Positions 20,600-30,093 of a stretch of 64,000 nucleotides of DNA are shown one piece after another. The position numbers were made by a program, and so were the translations under genes. Under the pieces are notes generated by a model, which was not told the origin of the DNA, searched no databases, and saw nothing but the letters and a program-made list of their open reading frames with translations. The stretch spans positions 4,356,042-4,420,041 of the forward strand of contig NW_015622545.1 of the NCBI RefSeq assembly GCF_000835495.1, in the 5' to 3' direction. Origin of the DNA: Cladophialophora immunda. Its lineage: Eukaryota; Ascomycota; Eurotiomycetes; Chaetothyriales; Herpotrichiellaceae. The first letter of the stretch is position 1. Each line of letters opens with the position of its first letter.

Positions 20600-22805
20600 T
20601 CATCCCACCCTCAGGCACTGCAACCGGGCTTCCGTCTCGATGACGTCCAACGCCTGTCTGACCTCGAGCACCTTCCTCACGTCTCCCAACCAATCCCTGC
20701 TTAACACCTTCGCCCAGCCTGTCAGAGAGTTCATTTCCCTTGCGGCGCCATCGAGATCTCCTTCTTCCAACATTGTCTCCGTCCGGGTAAGGATGCTCTC
20801 CACGTCGTTGCCTTCGGGTTGTCCGTGCTTCTTGAAGAGCACGTTCGACAGGACTAATGAGGCGGCATGCGACGCGATCCCCGCGTTCTCGGGGAGGAGT
20901 GATGCTTTCCTTACTTCGTGCGCGACACGGCGGAAGCGGTCGATCAATTGTGGCTGTGAAGGTATGCCCTTTTGGTACGAGGAGGGGTTGATGGATGCGA
21001 TGGCTGCATCGACAATGGGGTCTCCGTCAGCGCAGAGTTTGAGAGCGGCCAGTTCCCGTACGAACGCGCGAGGTTTCGCATCTGAGGCGGCGCTTGCATC
21101 AAGCGCAGAACGGACGGCGTCCACGGCCACTTGCAACTTCTGGGTTGCAAGGTTGGAGTCGATCACGCCGTTCCAGTTCGATGTGAGTTCTGTCAGGTTG
21201 TCGATGTTGGTGCTGAGATCAGATAGCTTGCTTAATCTTCCTTGTCGTTCAGACTCCACCAGATCCTTAATCTGCGCCACGAAGTCGCGCTTCAGCTGGA
21301 TTGCTTGCTCGGCGAGCTCGTTCTTAAGTCTCTGTTCCGCTAGCTCGGTGCTCCGTTGAACTTCGGTCTTCACCTTCTCCTCATATAGCTGCGAGAGACG
21401 GGCTCGCTCAGTCTCGAATTCCTCGCGGTAGCGCGCGTCATCCTCTGCCTGGGCGGTCTCGATCCTCTTCAGGAGTTGCTTGGCTCCTTCGTCAAACTCG
21501 CTATGTGCTTGCGCAATTCGCTCCTCAGCCGCCTTGCGTTCTGCTTCACGTAGCGTGGTGATCTTGCTGGCGACCTCTTCGAGTGATTCCTTTGCCTTGG
21601 TCATGGGAGCGGAGTATTTGTTGGCAGCATCCGCGGAATCAGAGTTGACGACAGTAATAAGGTCATTGACGATTTTGACCAGTTCTTGTACTACGGGTTC
21701 TTCGGCGTTAGGCACCGTGACTGGGGAGATATGTGTGACTGGTGGAATAGCAGGTGGTCGTGAATCAGCCGTTGATGAGCTTGAAGACGCTGCCGAAGCT
21801 GTCTCGGCGGCGCTGGACTTAGCAGAAGTATCTTGCGCTGCTGATGGTGGAGACGCGGCCTCTGTTGGTTTCCCATCTTGTTTTGCTGCTGCGCTCCTCT
21901 TTGCAGTGTCAACCGAGACACTTCTTTCTTTTGCTGTAGCGCCGTGCGGATCTTGTTTGGCATCGGTAGCTTCCTTTGGTGTCACCGTTTGGTTTGCATC
22001 CAAAGCACTCATGTGCTTGCCCTTTTGTGTGACATCGCTTCCCTTTTGTTCCGGTTCCTCGACGGGTCGCCATGAGAGGCCAGATTTCTGGGGAATCGTG
22101 GTGACCTTGGTGTCTTCCGGCCTTGCGTCCTGTCTAGGAGTCCTTGTGACATTATGTCTTGCATGCGGGAATCTCTTCTGGAACGACCTCTCCTCGAAGT
22201 ATAGGACTGCATCCTCGCCAAAGGGGATGTATTCCGTGAAAAAATCATGGAAATTATCATTCCTCAATGCGTAGAAGACAGCTCCACCGTAAGACATGGC
22301 ACTCAAAGCAAGCAGGTAGAGTAGCAGGCGAAATCGGGAGAACCTCTTCCGGGGTGTTGGTGGCTTCTGAGGAGGTGGCGACGGCGGCGGCGGAGGAGGT
22401 TCGGCTGGACTGACTGATGACGGAGTCGTAGGAGGAGCTGTCTGCGTCTTTCCCGGGCTTGGAGGAGCGAGCGGGACATTCTGAGGGGGAATAGTCGAGT
22501 TCGAAGAAGGTGAAGCTGGTGTGGCAGATGTTTGAGGAGCTGGACTTCCAGGCCCTCCCGGCCCCAAGGGGACTTCTGTCTTGACCGGAACAGCGCCAGA
22601 TTGACTACCTGGCAAAAACGCCGGATCCGAACTCAAGATCGAGTCTTTTCTGTCTGCAAATGCCCTCCTCTGGAAACTGAAGTCAGTCGCGCGAGCTCCT
22701 CACAATTGACCTCGAAGACTTCCAGACACATACCTGAGACAAAGCAGCGTGGGCAAGTAATTGCCGGCGCACAGAGGCGCCAACAGGCCTCGCTAAACGC
22801 AGCAT
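20600..22805 (-). CDS. MIC60: MICOS complex subunit MIC60 (mitofilin)
   Basis: Exons on the minus strand are 22805-22734 and 22669-20600, giving 713 residues. The 64-nt phase-0 intron (gtatgt...ttccag) joins the targeting peptide MLRLARPVGASVRRQLL to RRAFADRK. A Pro-rich linker is followed by the single inner-membrane span at about 138-158 (LLLYLLALSAMSYGGAVFYAL). A long coiled coil faces the intermembrane space (about 370-510, rich in Glu/Lys/Arg/Gln). The C-terminal mitofilin signature has LASHAASLVLSNVLFKK-like sequence and ends LSRDWLGDVRKVLEVRQALD. MIC60 forms crista junctions and contact sites with the outer membrane. Two long antisense frames inside it are shadows. Confidence 0.93.
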
Positions 22806-23145
22806 TGTAAACTGCGCCGCCCGGTCCGGGCCCTTTTCAAAACGAGTGTAGAATACAAAGTTGGTGATTGAATCTGTTGAAGTTTTATTGCGAAGCTCCA
22901 ATTGATCTCCGAAGCTCGGGTGCCGCCGCTTTTGTGATGGAGACCGGGGCGAGGCACGTGACCTTCCTCGACTTCAATCCCCTTGGTGGCAGCCTTGGGT
23001 GGCTAGTATTTGATGTTTGATAGACGACTGGATTCTTTCTGATACCTCTACCTCCTACTTTTTGAGTTTTGTATTCTAGGACCTCAACGCCGCGCTAATG
23101 GGCACAACAATCGTAAGCTACGAGGGTAGATCTGGATCTCTGGTC
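22806..23145. other. Intergenic: MIC60 promoter and NOP7 3' flank
   Basis: Both neighbours are on the minus strand. No gene or clear element is seen in these 340 bp. Confidence 0.45.
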
Positions 23146-25170
23146 TCATCTTTTTCCGGCCTTTTCCAGCTTCCTCCGCTTCCTTCGCAATTTCTCGGCC
23201 TCTTCATCCCGCTTGTTGTTGGAGTGTTGCATCTTCTCGTACAGCTTGCGCTTCTTGTTACTCATCATCATCTTTTGACGTCCAATCTCCTCCTCTTTTC
23301 GAGATCGTTCTGTCTGCCGGGCCTTGATGGACTTGGCCTTGTGGTCTGCTCCGTTCGAGTTCGACTTGATAGGTCGTCCAGCTGCTTCTGCCTCAAGTTC
23401 TTTCTGGTGTTGAGCGTCCTCGTCCAAGTCAGACTCCTCTGAGACATCATCGTCGAAGCCGGCGAAATCGTCCGCCTCGTCGTCAACTTGCTCTTCCGAT
23501 TCGTCATCCGAGGGCGCGATATCCATGCCATTTGCATCTATTTCATCGTCGTCATAGTCATTGTCATCGTCCTCTTCCTCCGTTTCTGCTTCCCAGGCAG
23601 TGAGCTGAGCGGTCTCTTCTCGTGATTCTTCATCGTCGCTTTCTCCAGCAGTAGCAGCATCAGCCTCGCCTTCACGCTCCTGCTCTTCTAACGTCAACCT
23701 TGGATCATATTGGCCGCTGACGGGCTTGACCCATGGGCTTAAGTGGGGGGGCAGCGTCTCTCCGGGAGCATATAGGTCAGTCCGCAACAATTTGCCCTCG
23801 TTTACACAATCCCAGATCCATTGTGGCTGGATATATATCCTTCCAGGCATGATATGCCCGGGTTTGACGGCCTGAAGACTTTGATCTTTGGAGCCTTCTT
23901 GGCCCCCGATGGAGGTAAATGGTTGCGCCGGCGCGGGTCTGTCCGCAATTTGATGCGTGATTCTGGGGTCTCTTTCATCATGGGTGAAAGCACCTTCTCC
24001 CAGAACGGCATCCCATCCCACTCGTTTGCAGCCAAATGCTCTGAGTAAGAACTCAATGGGGTGACGAGGGGCTTCGCGGGATATGAAAAAGGTGAAGTCC
24101 GAGAACAAATGTGCTGCTTCGTCGCCAGTCATGTCAGGCTGCGGTAAGGTATCGCCTTCTGGTGCGGCGGGAGTGAAAGTGTCAATCGCATCAGTGTGTG
24201 CTTGCTCCTCCGCAGGCTCGTCCTGCTTGATGTCTTCCTGAGCCGGGGCTTCTTGGACAATCTTGTCTATTTGAGCCTGAACTGCCTCTGTATTCTCATT
24301 TTGTGCATGACCGTCATTCAAAGTTTTCTGTTCGTCTTGTTGGCCAATTGCTCCACCAATCCCACGCCCCTCGAGAGTGAACGCAGCTAACTCTGCTCCT
24401 CGCTCGTCAGACACCACATCGAATTTGGGCGGGTACACGAGGCCGATTGAAGTATAGAGCCTGTAGTTGACGAAGCCCAGAAGTGTGCAGTAGAATTCCA
24501 CGAAGGTGCCCATGATCCTGTAATCCACATCTTGTGTTACCTGCTGAACAAATTTGTAAGGGACCAACCACATTATATCCTGCCCCTGAATTGTCGCCTG
24601 GTAGTAGATGCCTTTGATTGACAAGAAGGACTTTCGTAAGGAATTTGTGGCAATCAGGTAATGTTCGAACTCGTGGCAGAGGCGTTGACAGCGCGAAATC
24701 ACCTTGGCAGGCACTTCGGTGGTCGAGGGAAGGTTTGCGAACAAAGACAGCAACGACAGTGCATCGTCCAGGTCCCGTAGGGCATCAACAAATGTTGGGT
24801 ATCGTTCTCGCACAATGTGATCCAACTTTATCTTGGGCATGCCATGCTTCTCCAGCCGGACCGCATCTTGCACTTCATTGCGACCTAGCGACCTCGCAAT
24901 CTTCTTCTCGAGGGCCTTTTGTTCACGAAACTTGGCCAGCAACGGTTCGTGTAGGAGGTATTGGATGTCTTTGGTATAGTAGAATGTGGTCGAGTGAGTG
25001 GCAGACTTGCTGGCTTTTTTGATATTTCGTGGTTCGCGAGGGTAGATGCCCTTGAAAATGCAGAGCCGTCGAAAATCGGGGAGGGATATCTGCAGCCTGC
25101 GGACAGCTTGCGTTCGAGTAAGGTAGTTCTTCGCCTGGCCGGACTGGCCCTTTTTCTTCTGCTTCGCCAT
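23146..25170 (-). CDS. NOP7: Pescadillo homolog NOP7 (ribosome biogenesis)
   Basis: Single exon, 674 residues; the start at 25170 ([19 protein letters not shown]) fits the family, although the frame stays open upstream. The N-terminal pescadillo domain (about 1-300) includes the [24 protein letters not shown] block and the [17 protein letters not shown] block. A BRCT domain follows (about 352-472; [13 protein letters not shown] to [17 protein letters not shown]). After an acidic stretch (about 500-590) comes a basic coiled coil with KKRKLYEKM and a [15 protein letters not shown] tail. With Erb1 and Ytm1 it forms the PeBoW complex, needed for 27S pre-rRNA processing and 60S assembly in the nucleolus. 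It is divergent from PIG-U with 268 bp between the ATGs. Confidence 0.95.
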   Translation of the reverse strand: MAKQKKKGQSGQAKNYLTRTQAVRRLQISLPDFRRLCIFKGIYPREPRNIKKASKSATHSTTFYYTKDIQYLLHEPLLAKFREQKALEKKIARSLGRNEVQDAVRLEKHGMPKIKLDHIVRERYPTFVDALRDLDDALSLLSLFANLPSTTEVPAKVISRCQRLCHEFEHYLIATNSLRKSFLSIKGIYYQATIQGQDIMWLVPYKFVQQVTQDVDYRIMGTFVEFYCTLLGFVNYRLYTSIGLVYPPKFDVVSDERGAELAAFTLEGRGIGGAIGQQDEQKTLNDGHAQNENTEAVQAQIDKIVQEAPAQEDIKQDEPAEEQAHTDAIDTFTPAAPEGDTLPQPDMTGDEAAHLFSDFTFFISREAPRHPIEFLLRAFGCKRVGWDAVLGEGAFTHDERDPRITHQIADRPAPAQPFTSIGGQEGSKDQSLQAVKPGHIMPGRIYIQPQWIWDCVNEGKLLRTDLYAPGETLPPHLSPWVKPVSGQYDPRLTLEEQEREGEADAATAGESDDEESREETAQLTAWEAETEEEDDDNDYDDDEIDANGMDIAPSDDESEEQVDDEADDFAGFDDDVSEESDLDEDAQHQKELEAEAAGRPIKSNSNGADHKAKSIKARQTERSRKEEEIGRQKMMMSNKKRKLYEKMQHSNNKRDEEAEKLRRKRRKLEKAGKR

Positions 25171-25438
25171 CTCGGAATCACGCAAGAAGGGCAATTGGTG
25201 TTGGCGTGGGTGCAGAGCGCAGAGATTGAGAGACAGGAAAAAAGTTGAAGATGTGGAGAGACCAAGTGCCGGGGTTTTGCCGAGATCCACATCCTCGCCT
25301 GCGGCCAGTTGGTAACTTTGCATCAGCCTCGACCTCCTTTTCCTAACATCTTTCGACAAACCAACAAGAATATCGAGCCAAAACACCAACAACCAATAAA
25401 CCAATGTGGTCGACAAGATTGAGCGCGTTATAACAACA
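25171..25438. promoter_or_regulatory. Shared divergent promoter, NOP7 / PIG-U
   Basis: Only 268 bp separate the two start codons, so the two promoters must overlap. Confidence 0.5.
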
Positions 25439-26690
25439 ATGGCAATATCGCTGGACCGCAAGACGGTCGCGATATATGCCGGTGCGATTGTGCTACGTCT
25501 GGTCATTTTTCTCGCCTTTCCCGATGTCCCCGAATTCCTGACCGCGAGAGTGGAGATATCGACGCCGATATCGAGCTTCCAAAGACTTCAAGAAGGCCTC
25601 TTTCTCTATCAGCACGGCTTGTCACCTTACGATGGCGGTGTCTTCCACCAAGCACCGCTGTTACTGGTCATCTTCGAGATGCTGCCGCCCACGCTGGTCT
25701 TCGTCGGGCTGGATGTCCTGAATGCAGCATCCTTACAAGTCATCGCGGACAAACTACGCATCCCGACTTCCCGCTTCCACCAACTGGATGGGTCCCTGAT
25801 CGCTGCGGCTTATCTCTTCAATCCCTTTACCATCTTGTCATGTCTTGGCAGGAGCACCAGCATCTTTACCAATGCCGCCATTATCCAAGCAGTCTTGAAT
25901 GCTCAGTCAGGAAATGCCATCCGGGCCATGTTTGCGCTTGCAATTGGTACCTATCTGTCAATGTATCCGGCTTTGCTTCTTCCACCCACGCTGCTCATGA
26001 TCCACAAGAGCAATCAGTCCGCGTCTCTTGCTCCTTCAATCCTTTCCTATGCCGCAGGTCTCGCTGCTCTCCTGGTCACGACGCCCGTCTTGACCAGCGG
26101 GTTTTCGGACTTCCTGGCCTCGTGCTACGGCGTCCAGATAACGGTTCCCGACTTAACACCGAATGTTGGACTGTGGTGGTACTTTTTCATCGAGATATTC
26201 GACTCCTTCCGGGATTTTTTCATTGGCGTCTTTTGGTTGCACTTGGTAGGATATGTAGGAGGCATGACTCTCCGACTTCAGAGCCAGCCTCTTTTCGTCA
26301 TCACCAGTCTGTTGGGCTTGTTTGCCATTTTCAAACCATATCCTAGCATTGCAGACGTCTCGTTGTATCTTGGATTTCTGCCAATGTACCAACATGTGCT
26401 TCCATGTGAGTGTCTCTCCGTAAGTCCGACACGTGGCACTGACAATTGCAGTAACTCGATACACCTTCATAGCTGCATCAGTGCTGCTTTATTCGACCCT
26501 GCTAGGACCTGCATTCCACCATTTGTGGATTTACGCCGGGTCGGGCAATGCCAACTTTTTCTATGCCATCACGCTGGTTTGGAGTTTGGGCTTGACCATT
26601 CTTGTTGGAGACACCTTGTTTGCGGTCATGCGCGATGAATGGGAGATGGAGAGACCCGAGATGAAGGGCAAAAGCGTACGCCAGATATAA
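25439..26690 (+). CDS. GAB1: GPI transamidase subunit PIG-U / GAB1
   Basis: Exons are 25439-26405 and 26452-26690, with a 46-nt phase-1 intron (gtgagt...attgcag), giving 401 residues. The start is the first ATG in frame (MAISLDRK); the open frame before it has none. The protein is very hydrophobic, with around 8-10 predicted spans. The family N-terminus reads [10 protein letters not shown], the luminal block [24 protein letters not shown] is split across residues about 55-80, and [13 protein letters not shown] follows. Exon 2 restores [25 protein letters not shown]. It is a component of the ER GPI transamidase that attaches GPI anchors to proteins. Its stop codon lies 22 bp from that of the convergent NAT4 gene. 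Confidence 0.92.
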
Positions 26691-26712
26691 AAAGGGCCCT
26701 CAATGGGATTGA

Positions 26713-27396
26713 TTATCTTTTCACTTGCTTCGAGAGAATGATGTGACCCGGTTCTTTGACAGTGCCGTTTCTCAACTTACGTGGAGCGGGAGAGAAATCG
26801 TCTTCTTCATAACCCAGTCGCGTATACCAGGTGACAGCTCGACTGTTTGCCCTGAAGACAGTCAACATGACTTTGGTGATTCCGACGTTGTAGCCAATGA
26901 GCTCGGCGACGGTCATGAGCTTTTTGCCCAGTCCCTTCCCCTGCCACTCGGGCGTAAAATGAATCTCGTAAATATAGAGGACCTCGTAACCATCCTCATA
27001 GGTGATCATGAAAGAGACGAAGCCGGCAAGATGAGAGTTCCCGTCAAAGAGAATGATATATTTCATGTCCGGTGACTTCATCTCCCGCCTCTTCTTGGAC
27101 GTTGACCATTTTATCTCCGAGTTTTGATAGTCCTGAGCACTGGTCTGCTCGATCAACTTAAGGCATGCATCCAACCATCGACTAGGCAGGTTTGCAGCAT
27201 CCACCTGGAGTCTTGACAACTCCACCTCAGGGTGACCAACCCCCAATTCGGTCAACGATTCCCGTGGTGCATACTTTGCAAAGAAGTCGTCCGCTGACAG
27301 AGCATTCACTGTTTCGACAAGTTTCCTCTCCGCAATTGCCCGACGTTGCGACTTGTTCTTCAAACTCTGCGGCTCCTGGGGTTGAGGATCTGCCAT
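26713..27396 (-). CDS. NAT4: N-alpha-acetyltransferase Nat4/NAA40-like (GNAT)
   Basis: Single exon, 227 residues. The GNAT fold is shown by the acetyl-CoA motif TPEWQGKGLGKKLM (about 148-161), the preceding strand YIYEIHF, and the C-terminal motif B region (about 180-200, FRANSRAVTWYTRLGY). The upstream helix with WLDACLKLIEQTS and the KKRREMKSPDMKYI block match the Nat4/NAA40 family, which acetylates the N-termini of histones H4 and H2A. The ATG at 27396 starts MADPQPQEP. The gene is convergent with PIG-U and divergent from the SSADH gene. Confidence 0.88.
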   Translation of the reverse strand: MADPQPQEPQSLKNKSQRRAIAERKLVETVNALSADDFFAKYAPRESLTELGVGHPEVELSRLQVDAANLPSRWLDACLKLIEQTSAQDYQNSEIKWSTSKKRREMKSPDMKYIILFDGNSHLAGFVSFMITYEDGYEVLYIYEIHFTPEWQGKGLGKKLMTVAELIGYNVGITKVMLTVFRANSRAVTWYTRLGYEEDDFSPAPRKLRNGTVKEPGHIILSKQVKR

Positions 27397-27860
27397 CTTG
27401 AGGGTGGCCCGTAGCGTTGATTTGTAAACAGCCCTGTCTGGCTGCAGTTGGTGGTCAAGGCGCGGTCTCCGGGAAAATATCGTAGCGCCAGCAGGCTGCT
27501 CGGTGCGCCGTAGTTGATGTCGAGGCTCCGTGATAAAGCAGCGGCGGGGACTGCTGCAGTGGCTCTATAATGCGCCGTACCAATGCGATGACATCACGCA
27601 CTTCTCCGCGATGCACACATTTTAACCTTGTCAAGCTTCAATTCGCATGAAGTAATTGTGATATACAGACTCGAGCCAGTCAAACACCCTTCAACTCCTG
27701 CCTGAAGCGGATCCCCTCTTCAGATTTTAAGATTCTCAATGCGACTACGCTCACCCTATTGGTCATGACTTAATTGAGGAGGTCAAGACATATTGCACGA
27801 CGAATACTAGGCAAAATCTCCTCCCACCCCCGCTGAAGCGCCGCCCTTCTTCCTCTCACA
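27397..27860. promoter_or_regulatory. Shared divergent promoter, NAT4 / SSADH
   Basis: 464 bp lie between two divergent start codons. No clear TATA box is seen. Confidence 0.45.
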
Positions 27861-29462
27861 ATGGCCTCCTTATATATACGCACCCTCCTGTCCTCTTCTC
27901 GCCCTCGTCTGGCCTCATCCTTGAGAAGAGCAGCCCATCCCTCGTATCGAATAGTATCCGTCGCCAATATGCATTCCGCTCCCAAACTCAAGGACCCATC
28001 TCTCCTCATCTCCCAAGCCTATATCAACGGCGAATTCGTCGACGCCGCCTCCTCAGAGACCTTTGATGTCGTCGATCCTGGCTCGGGCAAGAAGATCGGG
28101 TCATGTGCCGAGCTTAACACAGAGGACACCAACAAGGCCATCGCCGCAGCATCAGATGCATTTGCTTCCTTTCGCAAGACTCTCCCTCGGGAGAGAGCGA
28201 CAATGCTAAGAAAGTGGTATGACTTGATGATGGAAAATGCTGATGATCTGGCCACACTGATAACCTGGGAGAATGGGAAGCCGTTCAATGACGCCAAGGG
28301 CGAAGTGGTCTACGCGGCCAACTTTTTCCAATGGTTCTCGGAAGAAGCGCCTCGAATATATGGAGATACCATTGGAGCCACCGTTCCAGGCAACCGAATA
28401 ATGACATGGAAACAGCCCGTCGGTGTCTGCGGCCTGATCACGCCTTGGAACTTCCCGGCCGCCATGATTACACGAAAGATCGGCCCAGCCATCGCGGCAG
28501 GGTGTACCGTAGTGGCCAAGTCTCCTGGGGAGACCCCCTATACAGCCAATGCCATTGCCGAATTGTCCCGCCGAGCGGGTGTCCCTCCGGGTGTTGTGAA
28601 CGTCGTCACAGCTATGAAGAACACGGCCGAAGTCGGGTTGGTCATCACCACCGATCCACGTGTTAAAAAGGTCTCCTTCACGGGATCGACGAACGTGGGG
28701 AAACTTCTCATGAAGCAGTCGTCCTCGACGTTGAAGAAGCTGTCGTTCGAACTCGGCGGCAATGCCCCCTTTATCGTCTTCGACGACGTGCCCGACCTGG
28801 ACGCCGCAGTGGCAGGAGCAATCGCGTGTAAGTTCCGGTCCTCGGGCCAGACATGCGTGTGCGCGAACCGGATCTACGTGCAAGAGGGCATCTACGACGC
28901 CTTTGCCCAGAAGTTCACCGAAAAGGTCAAGAACTTCAAGGTCGGGTACGGCTTCGACGACGGCGTGACCCACGGCCCGGTCATCCACGACCGCGCCGTC
29001 GCCAAGGTGGAATCGCACGTGCAGGACGCGACGAAGAAGGGCGGCAAGATTCTCTGCGGAGGGAAGAAATTGCCCGACCTGGGATCCAACTTTTATGCCC
29101 CGACGGTCATCGCCGGCGCGACCAACGACATGGCCTTGGCCCACGAAGAGACGTTTGGCCCCGTGGCCGGGTTGTTCCCCTTCAAGACGGAGAAGGAGGT
29201 TGTCGCGCTGGCCAATGACACCGACGTGGGCTTGGCGGGCTACTTCTACTCCCGTGACATTGGACGCATTTACCGCGTGGCCGAGGCGTTGGAGGTGGGC
29301 ATGATCGGCGTCAACACCGGGTTGATCTCGGATGGCGCCTCTCCCTTCGGTGGTGTGAAACAGAGCGGATTCGGAAGGGAAGGCAGCAAATACGGCGTTG
29401 ACGAGTATGTTGTCATCAAGAGTGTGACTGTCGGTGGAATCAGCAACGACTTACAGGGTTGA
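27861..29462 (+). CDS. UGA2: Succinate-semialdehyde dehydrogenase, mitochondrial-type
   Basis: Single exon, 533 residues. The N-terminus (1 to about 35) is rich in Arg/Ser/Leu (LRRAAHPSYR), as for mitochondrial import. A second ATG at 27969 (MHSAPKLKD) would give a 497-residue cytosolic form close to the usual family length. ALDH landmarks are TPWNFP (about 194-199), FTGSTNVGK (about 273-281), the general base Glu297 in FELGGNAPF, the nucleophile Cys332 in SSGQTCVCANR, and EETFGPVAG. The SSADH-type TCVCANR active site and PFGGVKQSGFGREGSKYG C-terminus support the assignment. It would oxidise succinate semialdehyde to succinate with NAD(P)+, the last step of the GABA shunt. Confidence 0.9.
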   Translation: MASLYIRTLLSSSRPRLASSLRRAAHPSYRIVSVANMHSAPKLKDPSLLISQAYINGEFVDAASSETFDVVDPGSGKKIGSCAELNTEDTNKAIAAASDAFASFRKTLPRERATMLRKWYDLMMENADDLATLITWENGKPFNDAKGEVVYAANFFQWFSEEAPRIYGDTIGATVPGNRIMTWKQPVGVCGLITPWNFPAAMITRKIGPAIAAGCTVVAKSPGETPYTANAIAELSRRAGVPPGVVNVVTAMKNTAEVGLVITTDPRVKKVSFTGSTNVGKLLMKQSSSTLKKLSFELGGNAPFIVFDDVPDLDAAVAGAIACKFRSSGQTCVCANRIYVQEGIYDAFAQKFTEKVKNFKVGYGFDDGVTHGPVIHDRAVAKVESHVQDATKKGGKILCGGKKLPDLGSNFYAPTVIAGATNDMALAHEETFGPVAGLFPFKTEKEVVALANDTDVGLAGYFYSRDIGRIYRVAEALEVGMIGVNTGLISDGASPFGGVKQSGFGREGSKYGVDEYVVIKSVTVGGISNDLQG

Positions 29463-30093
29463 AAGAAAGGGAGAGGTGAATGCGATGTGTACACGCACCG
29501 ATTGCTGAGCATGAATAAGAGGGGCGCGAGACGTTGATACCTTGGTGCTGTGCCGCATACCCAAAATGCGCCGCATACGGCTTGTACAACAGCAAAAAGG
29601 AGCGGGCAAGTCGGAAAATGTGTCGGGAGGGTTTCCTGTACGCCATGCAAAAGACGAAAGTGTCAATGTAAGAAGGTCTCGGTCGAACAGGTGCAACGAT
29701 GGGCAATATGTATTATTGCAGGCTCTCCATCTGTCTCGCTCCCCTGCGTCGGATTTCATTGAAATTGTCCACTGTCTCTCCCATCTTTTTGTCATCTGGG
29801 CATTCATATGTCCCTGGTCACTCGGCAGCTCCCTCCTAGAAGTCACAGCCTCGGCTTTGAGCAAGATGTAGTGTTTGATGCCCAGCTACGTAGTATGTCC
29901 GCACGTCAAGCAAACAGCCAAGTCGATCTGTTTTCAACCCCAGCTCCCTTGTAGGAACCAGCTCGTACTCCGCAGCCTTGATTGATATGTGAACACGATT
30001 GCACGGGCCGGTGACCGGGCGAATTTTGTTGCTGGTCGCTGGCACGTTCAAACCTCCTCATTTTATTGGTAGCCCCTCCCTTCAGGCGATTCC
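29463..30093. other. Intergenic between convergent genes
   Basis: These are the 3' flanks of SSADH (+) and the GTPase gene (-). Open frames are short and lack family features. Confidence 0.45.

Noticed and set aside
20640..22274. Two long + strand frames (239 and 264 codons) across MIC60
   Set aside because: Both lie opposite the MIC60 coding region; their Ser/Cys-rich composition mirrors the complementary strand.
28206..29144. 312-codon open frame antisense to the SSADH gene
   Set aside because: It is a shadow of a strongly conserved ALDH frame with GC-rich third positions; it shows no domain of its own.
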